NCBI RefSeq assembly: GCF_010731855.1
Contig: NZ_AP022620.1
Span: 1,674,001-1,738,000 of the forward strand
Reading direction: 5' to 3'
DNA: 64,000 bases
DNA from: Mycolicibacterium anyangense
GTDB taxonomy: Bacteria; Actinomycetota; Actinomycetes; Mycobacteriales; Mycobacteriaceae
Part shown: positions 50,049 to 58,760 of the stretch, in pieces
Layout: every line of letters begins with the position of its first letter
How positions within the stretch are numbered: position 1 is the stretch's first letter
Translations under genes and position numbers: made by a program
Notes under the pieces: model-generated
Seen by the model: only the letters and a program-made list of their open reading frames with translations
Told to the model about the DNA's origin: nothing
Databases searched by the model: none

Positions 50049-51077
50049 ATGAGGTCGACGAAGACCCAGAAACCCGCCGAGCCGACCCCGCTGGGACCGG
50101 ACTCGCTGACGTGGAAGTACTTCGGCGATCTGCGCACCGGGATGCTCGGGGTGTGGATCGGATCGCTGCAGAACATGTATCCCCCGCTCGGCGCCGGAGT
50201 CGAGGAGCACTCGATCCTGTTACGTGAGCCGCTGCAGCGGGTGGCGCGGTCGGTGTACCCGATCATGGGCGTGGTCTACGACGGCCAGCGGGCCCGCCAG
50301 ACCGGCGAGCAGATCAAGGGCTTTCACACCTCCATCAAGGGCGTGGATCATGCGGGCCGGCGCTACCACGCCTTGGATCCGGACACCTTCTACTGGGCGC
50401 ACGCCACCTTCTTCATGCTGATCCTCAAGGTGGCCGAATACTTCTGCGGCGGCCTCACCGAGGCGGAGAAGCGCCAGCTGTTCGACGAGCACGTGCAGTG
50501 GTACGAGATGTACGGCATGAGCATGCGGCCGGTCCCCAAGACGTGGGAAGACTTCTGCGAGTACTGGGACCGGGTGTGCCGCGAGGAGTTGGAGATCAAC
50601 CGGGCCGCACTGGACATCTTCGACATCCGCATCCCCAAGCCGAAATTCGTGCTGATGCCCACCCCGATCTGGGACCAGATGTTCAAGCCGATGGTCGCCG
50701 GGCAGCGCTGGATCGCCGCGGGCCTTTTCGACCCCGCGGTGCGGGAGAAGGCCGGGATGCGCTGGACCCCGGCCGACGAAATCCTGTTGCGGCTGCTGGG
50801 CAAGGCAGTCCAGGTGGCATTCTGGGGAGTGCCCGACGAGATCCGTCTGCATCCGCGGGCACTGTCGGCCTATCGCCGAGCCGCCGGCAAGGTGCCCGCC
50901 GACGCGCCACTGGTGGAGGCGCCCGGTTTCATGGCACCCCCGAGAGATCGCCGCGGCATGCCCATGCACTATGTCCCCAGACACAAGAGCCTCGTCGCGC
51001 GCGCCGGGTCCTTGGTCCACACGACGTTCTCACTTGCCGGACTGCGGCCCGCCCGAGGACGTACCGCCGCCGCGTGA
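50049..51077 (+). CDS. DUF2236 / MpaB-type oxygenase-like protein
   Basis: A 342-aa protein of the DUF2236 family, homologous to Rv1645c. Family members related to latex-clearing protein and fungal MpaB bind haem b through conserved His and Arg/Thr residues; here these fall in EEHSILLREPLQRVARS, TGEQIKGFHTSIKGVD and ALDPDTFYWAHATFF. The ATG at 50049 (MRSTKTQKPAEP) sits right after the palindromic promoter; the frame to 49935 is not needed. The acyl-CoA dehydrogenase gene follows after 13 nt, so they form an operon. Oxygenase activity is inferred from the family only. Confidence 0.87.
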   Translation: MRSTKTQKPAEPTPLGPDSLTWKYFGDLRTGMLGVWIGSLQNMYPPLGAGVEEHSILLREPLQRVARSVYPIMGVVYDGQRARQTGEQIKGFHTSIKGVDHAGRRYHALDPDTFYWAHATFFMLILKVAEYFCGGLTEAEKRQLFDEHVQWYEMYGMSMRPVPKTWEDFCEYWDRVCREELEINRAALDIFDIRIPKPKFVLMPTPIWDQMFKPMVAGQRWIAAGLFDPAVREKAGMRWTPADEILLRLLGKAVQVAFWGVPDEIRLHPRALSAYRRAAGKVPADAPLVEAPGFMAPPRDRRGMPMHYVPRHKSLVARAGSLVHTTFSLAGLRPARGRTAAA

Positions 51078-51090
51078 ACCGGAGCCAACC

Positions 51091-52329
51091 GTGATCGAAT
51101 GGTCCGACGTCGACCTTGCCGTGCGTGATGCCGTCCGTGACTTCGTCGACAAGGAGATTCGCCCGCACATCGACGCGCTCGAGAGCGGCGACATGGAGCC
51201 CTACCCCCTCATCCGGAAGTTGTTCAGCACGTTCGGCATCGACGAGATGGCCCGCGAGTCGCTGACCAAACGACTGGACAAACTGCGCGCCGGTGACGAC
51301 TCGAGATCCGGCAGCGGCGGCGGCATGTTCGGCGGCGGACAGGGTGGCATGGGCTTCGTGGTGATCAGCGAACTCTGCCGGGTGTCGACGGGCATGGTGA
51401 CGGGCATGGGCGTCAGCCTCGGGCTGACCGTGCCGACCATCCAGAACCGCGGCACCCTGGCCCAGCAGGAACGCTGGCTGCCCGGCCTGGTGACCTACGA
51501 GAAGGTCGGGGCGTGGGCGATCACCGAGCCGGATTCGGGCTCAGACGCGTTCGGTGGGATGAATTCCTATGTCGTGCGCGACGGCGATGAGTACATCCTC
51601 AACGGGCAGAAGACGTTCATCACCAACGGACCCGACGCCGACGTCGTGGTGGTGTACGCCAAGCTCGACGAGGGCGACCCGTCGGTGGACAAGCGCGACC
51701 GCAAGGTGCTGACCTTCGTGCTGGACAAGGGCATGGAGGGCTTCGTCCAGTCAAAGCCGTTCCGCAAGATGGGCATTCACAGCTCGCGCACCGGTGAGCT
51801 GTTCTTCAACAACGTTCGCCTGGGCCGGGACCGGCTGCTCGGCGAGACCGAGAACAATGCCGCCGGCGACGGCCGCGACAGCGCCCGGTCGAGCTTTTCC
51901 GCCGAACGTATCGGCGTGGCGGCGATGTCGCTCGGGGTGATCGAGGAATGTCTGCGGTTGTGCGTGGACTACGCCAGGACACGGACCTTGTGGGGCAAGG
52001 AGATCGGGCAGTTCCAATTGATCCAGCTCAAGCTGGCCAATATGGAGGTGGCCCGAATGAACGTACGCAACATGCTGTTCCGTGTCATCGAGTGCGGCCA
52101 GACCGGCACACCGATCTCGCTGGCCGAGGCCTCGGCCATGAAGTACTACTGCTCACAGGCCGCCACCGACGTGGCGATGGACGCCATCCAGCTGTTCGGC
52201 GGCAACGGCTATATGACCGAGTACCGGGTCGAGCAACTCGCCCGCGACGCGAAGTCGTTGATGATCTACGCCGGCAGCAACGAGGTGCAGATCACCCATG
52301 TGGCCAAGGGGCTGCTGAGCGCAAACTAG
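51091..52329 (+). CDS. Acyl-CoA dehydrogenase
   Basis: FAD enzyme for alpha-beta oxidation of an acyl-CoA; 412 aa from the GTG at 51091 with GGAG seven bases upstream. It has the substrate/FAD motif WAITEPDSGSDAFGGM, NGQKTFITNGPDAD and QLFGGNGYMTEYRVEQL. The usual catalytic Glu near the C terminus is replaced by Ala394 (IYAGSNE), while Glu272 (FSAERIGVAAM) sits where isovaleryl- and long-chain-type enzymes carry their base. A Gly/Ser-rich stretch (SGSGGGMFGGGQGG) at about residues 73-88 is unusual. Substrate unknown. Confidence 0.92.
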   Translation: MIEWSDVDLAVRDAVRDFVDKEIRPHIDALESGDMEPYPLIRKLFSTFGIDEMARESLTKRLDKLRAGDDSRSGSGGGMFGGGQGGMGFVVISELCRVSTGMVTGMGVSLGLTVPTIQNRGTLAQQERWLPGLVTYEKVGAWAITEPDSGSDAFGGMNSYVVRDGDEYILNGQKTFITNGPDADVVVVYAKLDEGDPSVDKRDRKVLTFVLDKGMEGFVQSKPFRKMGIHSSRTGELFFNNVRLGRDRLLGETENNAAGDGRDSARSSFSAERIGVAAMSLGVIEECLRLCVDYARTRTLWGKEIGQFQLIQLKLANMEVARMNVRNMLFRVIECGQTGTPISLAEASAMKYYCSQAATDVAMDAIQLFGGNGYMTEYRVEQLARDAKSLMIYAGSNEVQITHVAKGLLSAN

Positions 52330-52355
52330 TACCGGCAGACTGGGGGAAGCCGACG

Positions 52356-54956
52356 ATGACCCGGGTGCGCGTCCTGCTGGCGATCGTGGTCGCCGTCCTG
52401 GTGGCCGGCTGCGGTGGATCAGCTACCCGGCAGCAGCAGCAAGAGGCCTCGGCGAACGAGACGCTCGTACACCAGGAGACGGTGAGCGGCGACCTCCCCG
52501 CCGACGCGGCGGGCGTCCGGCGAATCACCTACCTGTCCCGCTCCGGTATCGACGACTCCACCACGCACGTCACCGGGTCGGTCTACCTGCCCCGCACCCC
52601 GGCCCCGCCGGGCGGCTACCACGTGGTCGCCTATGGGCCTGCCACAGCGGGATCGGGGCCGGGATGCGCACGGCCGCAACCGGATACGATCGAGCGACTG
52701 CTCAAGGCCGGTTACGTGGTCACGGTGCCCGACTATCAGGGGTTGGGTGATCCGGCTGCCGGCACCCGGCTCTACCACCCTGCGCTGGACTCCACCACCG
52801 CCGGCTATAACCTGATCGACGCCATGCGGGCCGCCAAGGATCTGGTGCCCGAGACCTCACCGGTCTGGGTGGCCATCGGCGACGTCCAGGGCGGCCAGGC
52901 CGCCTGGGCGCTCAACGAGTTGGCCGACAATTACGGGTTCCAGAGTCTGCGCGGCACCGTCAGCCTGTCGCCGCTCGCCGACCTCTCCGGACTCGCGGAC
53001 GCGGCCGCCGACGGCACGCTGACTCCCGAACAGCAGCGGCTCTACATCTCCTACCTTGCGGCGCTGGCCGCTGAATACCAGGGCGAGTTCCACCTCGACG
53101 ACTACCGGCGCGGAGCGGTCACCCAGCATTGGGATCTGCTCCTGGGCTGCCAGCCGGGCGACGACGCGGCGCGCACCGCGGTCCTTGCCCAGATCACCCC
53201 GGAAGACCTGCGCCCGTCGACCCCGGAGGCGCTGGCCACCCTGCGCAATTATCTGCGCAAGACGTCACTGCCACAGGGGCCGGCCCAGCAGCCCATGCTG
53301 GTGAGCTACGGCGAGCAGGACCCGCTGACCCCCGCGGCGTGGACCGAGCGGGCCGTGTCCCGAGCCTGCGGGCTGGGTGATCGGATCACCGTGCGCCCGC
53401 AGCCCTCCCCCGCGCTGGATCCCGAGGTCCTGGACTGGATCGCCGCCCGGCTGGCCGAACGCCAGGTGCCCGATGACTGCGCCGCATTCCTTGCCGCCCA
53501 TCCACTTCCGCCTGCGGAGACGGTCACCGTCCCGCAGCCGAGCGCCCCGGCAGCCGCTCCGCCGACCGGCGCACCGAGCGATGTCGGGCCCGCCGCAGCG
53601 TCGGGCGGAGTATCACTGATCGACGGGTGGCTGCCGGTGGCGCTGCAGGCCCTGACGGCCGCCGCGCTGATCGCCGCGACCGGATGGCGGTCCCGGCGAT
53701 GGCGGCTGCGCTGGCTTCCCGTCGGTGCCGCCGTGGGTGTGGCCCTGATCGGGGCGGTGTGGTGGTTCGTCGACAGCCAGGGCCTGGGATCGGTGTACCC
53801 GTGGGGTATGTGGGTGTGGATCGGGCTGACCGGGCTGGCGGCCGCGGTGCTGGTGCTCGGCTGGCCGGGATCTCCCTGGTGGCGCCGAGCCCTCGCCGTG
53901 GCGTCGGTTCCACTGTGCGCGATCTCGGCAGCCGCGGTGCTCAACGCGTCGCTGGGCTATCTGCCGACGGTCCAGACCGCCTGGCAGCGCGCCACTGGTC
54001 AGCTTCCGCCGCAATGGATCGACCAGACGAAACTCGTTGCCATGCAGCGTCAGGGTGTGCGGCCGACCCGCGGGACGGTGGTGTCCATCAGCACGCCCGA
54101 CGACGTCTCCGGGTTCGCCCACCGCAACGAGTTGGTGTATCTGCCGCCGGCCTGGTTCAGGTCGAACCCGCCGCCCGAGCTGCCGGTGGTGATGATGCTC
54201 GGTGCCGAGCTCAGCTCCCCTTCCGACTGGCTGCAATCAGGGCACGCGCTGAGCATTCTGGACGACTTCGCTCTGCAGCACCGCGGAGTCACCCCGGTAG
54301 TGGTGTTCCCCGACACCAGCGGGTCGTTCACCAACGACACCGAATGCGTGAACGGACCGCGCGGCAACGCCGCCGACCACCTGATCAAAGAGTTTGTGCC
54401 CTTTGTCATCTCGAACTTCGGTGTCAGTGCGCAGCCAGCGAACTGGGGGGTGGCCGGCTGGTCCTCGGGCGGCACCTGTGCACTGACGCTGTCGGTCAGC
54501 CATCCCGACATGTTCAGTACGTTCGTCGACCTCGACGGCCAGCTCGGACCGAACGCCGGCAAGCGGCAGCAGACTATCGCCCGGCTGTTCGGCGGTGACG
54601 AGCAGGCTTGGGCGGCTTTCGATCCCAGGACGGTGGTCCGGGGTCGCGGCTACTACTACGACATGGCGGCCTGGATCGGGGTGTCAGACGATGTGCCGAC
54701 CGTGCACCGCCCGGCCGGCAGCGGATCGCGCGATATCGACCATCCGGATTGGGACAACTACTCCGAGGACCACCGCAAGACCGCGAACCAGCTGTGCGAG
54801 CTTCTCAGTGCGCACGGTATCGAGTGTTCGGTCGTGGGCTATCGCGGCGGCCACGATTTTCCCTCCGCCGCCAACGGATTCAGGGATGCTCTGCCGTGGC
54901 TGGCCGGCCGGATCGGTACACCGGGGGTGCCGTCGACACCGTTGCCGGGAGCCTAG
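52356..54956 (+). CDS. Lipoprotein with a lipase-like domain, four membrane helices and an esterase domain
   Basis: An 866-aa protein starting at ATG 52356 behind GGGGGAAG. The signal peptide ends in a lipobox (LVAGC), so it should be a lipoprotein. Residues about 45-385 resemble the secretory lipase (LIP) family, but the elbow reads IGDVQGGQ with Val177 in place of Ser, and the expected late His is absent (PSPALDPEVLDWI). About residues 420-540 hold four hydrophobic helices. From about 570 an esterase D/antigen-85-like domain follows with an intact GWSSGG elbow (Ser703) and a late His in YRGGHDFPSA. It may be a fusion of a dead lipase with an active envelope esterase or mycolyltransferase-like enzyme. 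It is 26 nt after the dehydrogenase gene. Confidence 0.85.
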   Translation: MTRVRVLLAIVVAVLVAGCGGSATRQQQQEASANETLVHQETVSGDLPADAAGVRRITYLSRSGIDDSTTHVTGSVYLPRTPAPPGGYHVVAYGPATAGSGPGCARPQPDTIERLLKAGYVVTVPDYQGLGDPAAGTRLYHPALDSTTAGYNLIDAMRAAKDLVPETSPVWVAIGDVQGGQAAWALNELADNYGFQSLRGTVSLSPLADLSGLADAAADGTLTPEQQRLYISYLAALAAEYQGEFHLDDYRRGAVTQHWDLLLGCQPGDDAARTAVLAQITPEDLRPSTPEALATLRNYLRKTSLPQGPAQQPMLVSYGEQDPLTPAAWTERAVSRACGLGDRITVRPQPSPALDPEVLDWIAARLAERQVPDDCAAFLAAHPLPPAETVTVPQPSAPAAAPPTGAPSDVGPAAASGGVSLIDGWLPVALQALTAAALIAATGWRSRRWRLRWLPVGAAVGVALIGAVWWFVDSQGLGSVYPWGMWVWIGLTGLAAAVLVLGWPGSPWWRRALAVASVPLCAISAAAVLNASLGYLPTVQTAWQRATGQLPPQWIDQTKLVAMQRQGVRPTRGTVVSISTPDDVSGFAHRNELVYLPPAWFRSNPPPELPVVMMLGAELSSPSDWLQSGHALSILDDFALQHRGVTPVVVFPDTSGSFTNDTECVNGPRGNAADHLIKEFVPFVISNFGVSAQPANWGVAGWSSGGTCALTLSVSHPDMFSTFVDLDGQLGPNAGKRQQTIARLFGGDEQAWAAFDPRTVVRGRGYYYDMAAWIGVSDDVPTVHRPAGSGSRDIDHPDWDNYSEDHRKTANQLCELLSAHGIECSVVGYRGGHDFPSAANGFRDALPWLAGRIGTPGVPSTPLPGA

Positions 54957-55951
54957 CCGGATCCGGCGCCGGCGGTGATCGCCCGGGTCAGCGCCCGGAC
55001 GATCGCCTGGCGGCCCAGGGGAACCTTGAAGGCGTTCTGCGCCAGCGGCTGCGCGTCCGCCATTGCCAGCCGCGCCGCCGCCTCGAAGGTGGCGGCGTCC
55101 GGCGGGCGTCCGATCATCGACTCCTCGGCGGCCGGCACCCGCCAGGGGGTGGCGGCGACTCCGCCCAGCGCGATGGCGGCCGAGGCGATCACTCCGTCGG
55201 CCAGGTCGATGCCCACCGCTGCCGACACCAACGCGAAGGCGTAGCTGTGCCGGTCACGCAGTTTCAGATACCACGACCGGTCGGCATAGGGCGACGCGGG
55301 CAACTCCACGGAGAGAATCAATTCTGCTGGTAGCAAGCAGTTCTCGAGGTCCGGGGTGTCGCCGGGCAGGGTGTAGAACTCGGCGAATGGTATCGCGCGC
55401 GGACCGCCGGGACCTTCGACGTGCACGACCGCGTCGAGGATCGCCAGTGCGACCGCCATGTCCGAGGGGTTGATCGCCACGCAGCTCTGGCTGGCCCCGA
55501 AAATGGCGTGCTCCCGGTGAAATCCCGCGAGTGCGGCGCACCCCGATCCCGGTCGTCGCTTGTTGCACTGCCCGAATTCGGGCTGCATGAAGTAGGGACA
55601 CCGGGTGCGCTGCAGTAGGTTGCCGCCAACGGTGGCCATATTGCGCAACTGGGTGGTGGCGCCGCTGAGGATCGACTGCGAGAGCACCGGATACTGTGAA
55701 CGGATCAGCGGATGATTGGCCAGTGCACTGTTGGTGACGCCCGAGCCGATGCGCACCCCGCCGGACGCGGTAGCCGCCACCGACGTGAGTCCGAGACGGC
55801 GGATGTCGATCAGCCGATCGGGGTGCAGTACATCGTTTTTCATCAGATCGACCAGGTTCGTCCCCCCGGCCAGGTACACACCACCGGACTCGCTGACTTC
55901 GGCGATGGCGTCAGCCACCGATGCGGCCCGGCGAAATGCGAACGGCTTCAC
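54953..55951 (-). CDS. Molybdenum hydroxylase FAD subunit, PaoB-like with extra 4Fe-4S motif
   Basis: Medium subunit of a xanthine dehydrogenase-family enzyme; 332 aa from GTG 55951. FAD-binding motifs are VYLAGGTNLVDLMK and ATVGGNLLQRT. An insertion after the second motif carries four cysteines (RCPYF, QCNKR, GSGCAAL, SQSCVAI), the pattern of the additional [4Fe-4S] cluster in E. coli PaoB and in 4-hydroxybenzoyl-CoA reductase. It is the last gene of the catabolic operon; its stop overlaps that of the convergent lipoprotein gene by two bases. Confidence 0.9.
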   Translation of the reverse strand: MKPFAFRRAASVADAIAEVSESGGVYLAGGTNLVDLMKNDVLHPDRLIDIRRLGLTSVAATASGGVRIGSGVTNSALANHPLIRSQYPVLSQSILSGATTQLRNMATVGGNLLQRTRCPYFMQPEFGQCNKRRPGSGCAALAGFHREHAIFGASQSCVAINPSDMAVALAILDAVVHVEGPGGPRAIPFAEFYTLPGDTPDLENCLLPAELILSVELPASPYADRSWYLKLRDRHSYAFALVSAAVGIDLADGVIASAAIALGGVAATPWRVPAAEESMIGRPPDAATFEAAARLAMADAQPLAQNAFKVPLGRQAIVRALTRAITAGAGSG

Positions 55952-56508
55952 GATGAGGACTCCGGCGTCGAGGCCTCGTGCGCCGCCGCGATCGCGTCGG
56001 CGATATGCGAGTACGCACCGCACCGGCAGATGTTGCCCGCCATCCGCTCCCGGATTTCGGGCATGGTCAGCGCAGCGCTGCCCTGCAGGGCAGCGCTGCG
56101 GTCACCCTCGAACGAGGCAGCGCTGAGGTCGCCGCGGGCATGCTCGTGCAGCATCGCGGTGGCCGAACAGATCTGCCCGGGCGTGCAGTATCCGCACTGG
56201 AACGCGTCGTGGTCGAGAAATGCGGCTTGCACCACGCTCAGGTCGTCACCGTCGGCAAGACCTTCGACGGTGGTGACCGAGGATCCGTCGGCCGAAACCG
56301 CCAACGCCAGGCAGCTGAGGATCCGTTCGCCGTCCATCACCACCGTGCAGGCACCACACAAGCCATGGTCGCAGCCCTTCTTGGTGCCGGTCAGCCCGAG
56401 CCGCTCACGCAGCAGATCGAGCACCGTGGTGCGGACGTCAACCGTCAATCGGTGCTCAATGCCGTTGATGGTCAGCGAAATGCCTTGCTGCGGTCTAACT
56501 TCCGTCAC
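55948..56508 (-). CDS. Molybdenum hydroxylase 2Fe-2S subunit
   Basis: Small subunit passing electrons from the Mo site to FAD; 186 aa. The plant-type cluster ligands are in KKGCDHGLCGACTVV with a later SC, and the second cluster in QCGYCTPG and GNICRCGAY, so all eight cysteines are present. No Tat signal is seen, unlike PaoA, so the enzyme is probably cytoplasmic. A 30-bp perfect palindrome lies within the region between cysteine pairs. GTG start at 56508 overlaps the Mo subunit gene; the stop overlaps the FAD subunit gene. Confidence 0.93.
   Translation of the reverse strand: MTEVRPQQGISLTINGIEHRLTVDVRTTVLDLLRERLGLTGTKKGCDHGLCGACTVVMDGERILSCLALAVSADGSSVTTVEGLADGDDLSVVQAAFLDHDAFQCGYCTPGQICSATAMLHEHARGDLSAASFEGDRSAALQGSAALTMPEIRERMAGNICRCGAYSHIADAIAAAHEASTPESSS
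56071..56100. repeat. 30-bp perfect palindrome inside the 2Fe-2S subunit gene
   Basis: Each half is 15 bases (CGCAGCGCTGCCCTG and its complement) with no spacer, centred on a PstI-like CTGCAG. It encodes Ala/Leu/Gln/Ser-rich sequence (SAALQGSAAL) between the two cysteine pairs of the second cluster. Confidence 0.85.
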
Positions 56509-58760
56509 AGTTCCACCATCAGATTCTCGATCGTCATCGGCAGATCACGGATCCGGCGACCGGTGGCATGGAAGACGGCATTGGCAACCGCGGCCGCCAC
56601 CCCGCAGGCACCGATCTCGCCGATGCCGCGCACCCCGATCGGGTCCAGCGCGAAGTCGGGTTCGTCGACGAAGGTGATGTCGAAGTCCGGCCGGTCGGCA
56701 TGGGTGGGCACGTAGTACTCACCGATCAGTTGCGCGGTACGCGGGTCGTAGGCCACCTGTTCGAGCAGAGCCATGCCCACGCCGAACGTGATGCCACCCA
56801 TCACCTGATTACGCGCCAGGACCGGGTTGAGCACCCGTCCGCAGTCCATCACCGCTACCCAGCGAGTCACCGTGGCGCGGCCGATCTGCTCGTCGACCTC
56901 GACTTCGCAAAAATGGGCGCCGAATGACTGCGACACCGTGCCGGCCTGATCGCCACCATCGACCGACACCGTGAAACTCAGCTGATCGAGATACCCACGG
57001 CCCCCCTGTGCGATCAGATCGGTGACGGCCATCCGATGCCTACCGGCCACCACCTCGCCTGTCACTACGGTGATCTCGTCGCGCGGGTGGCCGCAGAACG
57101 GCGTCGAGGGATCGGCGCTGACGAGGCCGACCAGCCGGGCCGTCCACTGCGATGCCGCCGCGAACACCGCCGAGCCGACCGTCGCGGTGGTCTGCGAGGC
57201 GCCACTGTACGGGGCATCGGGGAACAGCGAGTCTCCGGAGCCGAACTCCACCTGCGCCAGCGGTAGTCCGGTGGCGTGTGCGGCGACCTGTGACATGACG
57301 GTCCGCACTCCGGTACCGATCTCGTGGGTGGCCGATGCGAACCGCACCACTCCGTCGGGCGACGTGGTGACGCGGCACGATGCCGGCATTCGCCGACCAG
57401 GGTAGGTCGCCGTCGCCATGCCCCAGCCGATCTGGAGCCCGTCCGCCGTCAGCGACCGGGGCTGCTTGGGCCGCTTGTCCCAGCCGAACCGTTCCCGGCC
57501 GATCGCGTAGCAGTCCAGCAGGTGGTTTCCCGACCAGTCCTTTCCACTGGCCTGGTCGGTCGTCGCGTGGTTGCGGATCCGCAGCTCCAGCGGATCGATG
57601 CCCAGTTCCCAGGCCAGCTCGTCCATCGCCGACTCCAGGGCGAACAATCCCGGCGCCTCGCCGGGGCCACGCATGAAACATGGTGTGGGTGCGTTGATCC
57701 GGGCCACCCGGTGCGAGACGACCAGCCGCGGCGACCGGTAGAGGAACCGGCTGGACAACCCGGCCGGCTCGCAGAAGTGCGCCACTGTCGACGTCTCGGT
57801 GAGGGTGTGGTGTTCGATGCTCAGCAACTCTCCGTTGCCCTCGGCGACCAGGCTCAGGTCCTGATAGGTGCGGGGCCGGTGCCCGGTGGAGGAGAACATC
57901 TGATTGCGGGTCAGCACAAGCTTCACCGGTCGGCCGACCTCCCTGGAGGCTACCGCACACAGCACCACGTGCATCCAGAGAAAGCTCTTGGAGCCGAAGG
58001 CGCCGCCAACCAGTGGAGCGACCACCCGGACGTGTGACTCCGGCAGCCCCAGGTAGGCCGCCAGCGCGGTCCGCTCGCCGGTGATCCAGCGGGTGGTGTC
58101 GTGCACGGTGAGCAAGTCGCCGGCCCACTCCGCGATGCAGGCCGACAGCTCGATCGGGTAGTGCGCGTTGAGCGGTGTCGCGTAGCGCCGGGCGATCCGG
58201 ACCGCTCCGGCCGGCTCGTCGTCGGGGCCGCGACGGTCCTGCAGTTTCTCCTCGACCAGTTTGACGAAGTGATCAGGATGGTAACTGCCGTAACGGATTT
58301 CGCCGTGCTTCTCGTCCGGCGGCTGGGCAGCGCCGAGCACGTCCTCGGCGCCTCCGGTGGCCGGCTGGACGGCATAGCGCAGATCGAACAGCGATGCCGC
58401 GTAGGTGGCCTCTTCTGGCGTCTGGGCAACCACCACCGCCATGTGCTGACCGACATGCTGGACGGTGAGATCCGACAGCGGGGGCCGCCGCTCCAGCGGG
58501 AGATCGAACGTCAGGTCACGCGGAAGGCGTTGCAACACCGGGCAATTCAACGGCGTCAGCACATACAGCACCCCGGGTGCCGCTGCAGCCCTGGCGGCAC
58601 TGTCCCGCACTGACTCCGCAGTTACCACGCCGTGGGCCACGTCGGACTGGACCACCACGGCATACGTCAGGCCCTCGACCGCGGTGTCGGCCGTGTAGCG
58701 GGCCCGGCCGGTGACCTTGTCCGCACCCTCGACGCGGGTGATGGGCAGTCCGATCGTCAT
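56505..58760 (-). CDS. Molybdenum hydroxylase large subunit (xanthine dehydrogenase family)
   Basis: Substrate- and molybdopterin-binding subunit; 751 aa from ATG 58760, which overlaps the stop of the flavin reductase gene. It begins ITRVEGADKVTGRARYTAD. Cofactor-contacting motifs are LVGGAFGSKSF, ACFMRGPGEAPG-like (TPCFMRGPGEAPG) and the C-terminal RGIGEIGACGVAAAVANA, whose Glu is the catalytic base. Three separate subunits match PaoABC-type aldehyde oxidoreductases and several heteroaromatic hydroxylases. No dedicated maturation factor of the XdhC/PaoD type is in the window. Confidence 0.92.
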   Translation of the reverse strand: MTIGLPITRVEGADKVTGRARYTADTAVEGLTYAVVVQSDVAHGVVTAESVRDSAARAAAAPGVLYVLTPLNCPVLQRLPRDLTFDLPLERRPPLSDLTVQHVGQHMAVVVAQTPEEATYAASLFDLRYAVQPATGGAEDVLGAAQPPDEKHGEIRYGSYHPDHFVKLVEEKLQDRRGPDDEPAGAVRIARRYATPLNAHYPIELSACIAEWAGDLLTVHDTTRWITGERTALAAYLGLPESHVRVVAPLVGGAFGSKSFLWMHVVLCAVASREVGRPVKLVLTRNQMFSSTGHRPRTYQDLSLVAEGNGELLSIEHHTLTETSTVAHFCEPAGLSSRFLYRSPRLVVSHRVARINAPTPCFMRGPGEAPGLFALESAMDELAWELGIDPLELRIRNHATTDQASGKDWSGNHLLDCYAIGRERFGWDKRPKQPRSLTADGLQIGWGMATATYPGRRMPASCRVTTSPDGVVRFASATHEIGTGVRTVMSQVAAHATGLPLAQVEFGSGDSLFPDAPYSGASQTTATVGSAVFAAASQWTARLVGLVSADPSTPFCGHPRDEITVVTGEVVAGRHRMAVTDLIAQGGRGYLDQLSFTVSVDGGDQAGTVSQSFGAHFCEVEVDEQIGRATVTRWVAVMDCGRVLNPVLARNQVMGGITFGVGMALLEQVAYDPRTAQLIGEYYVPTHADRPDFDITFVDEPDFALDPIGVRGIGEIGACGVAAAVANAVFHATGRRIRDLPMTIENLMVEL

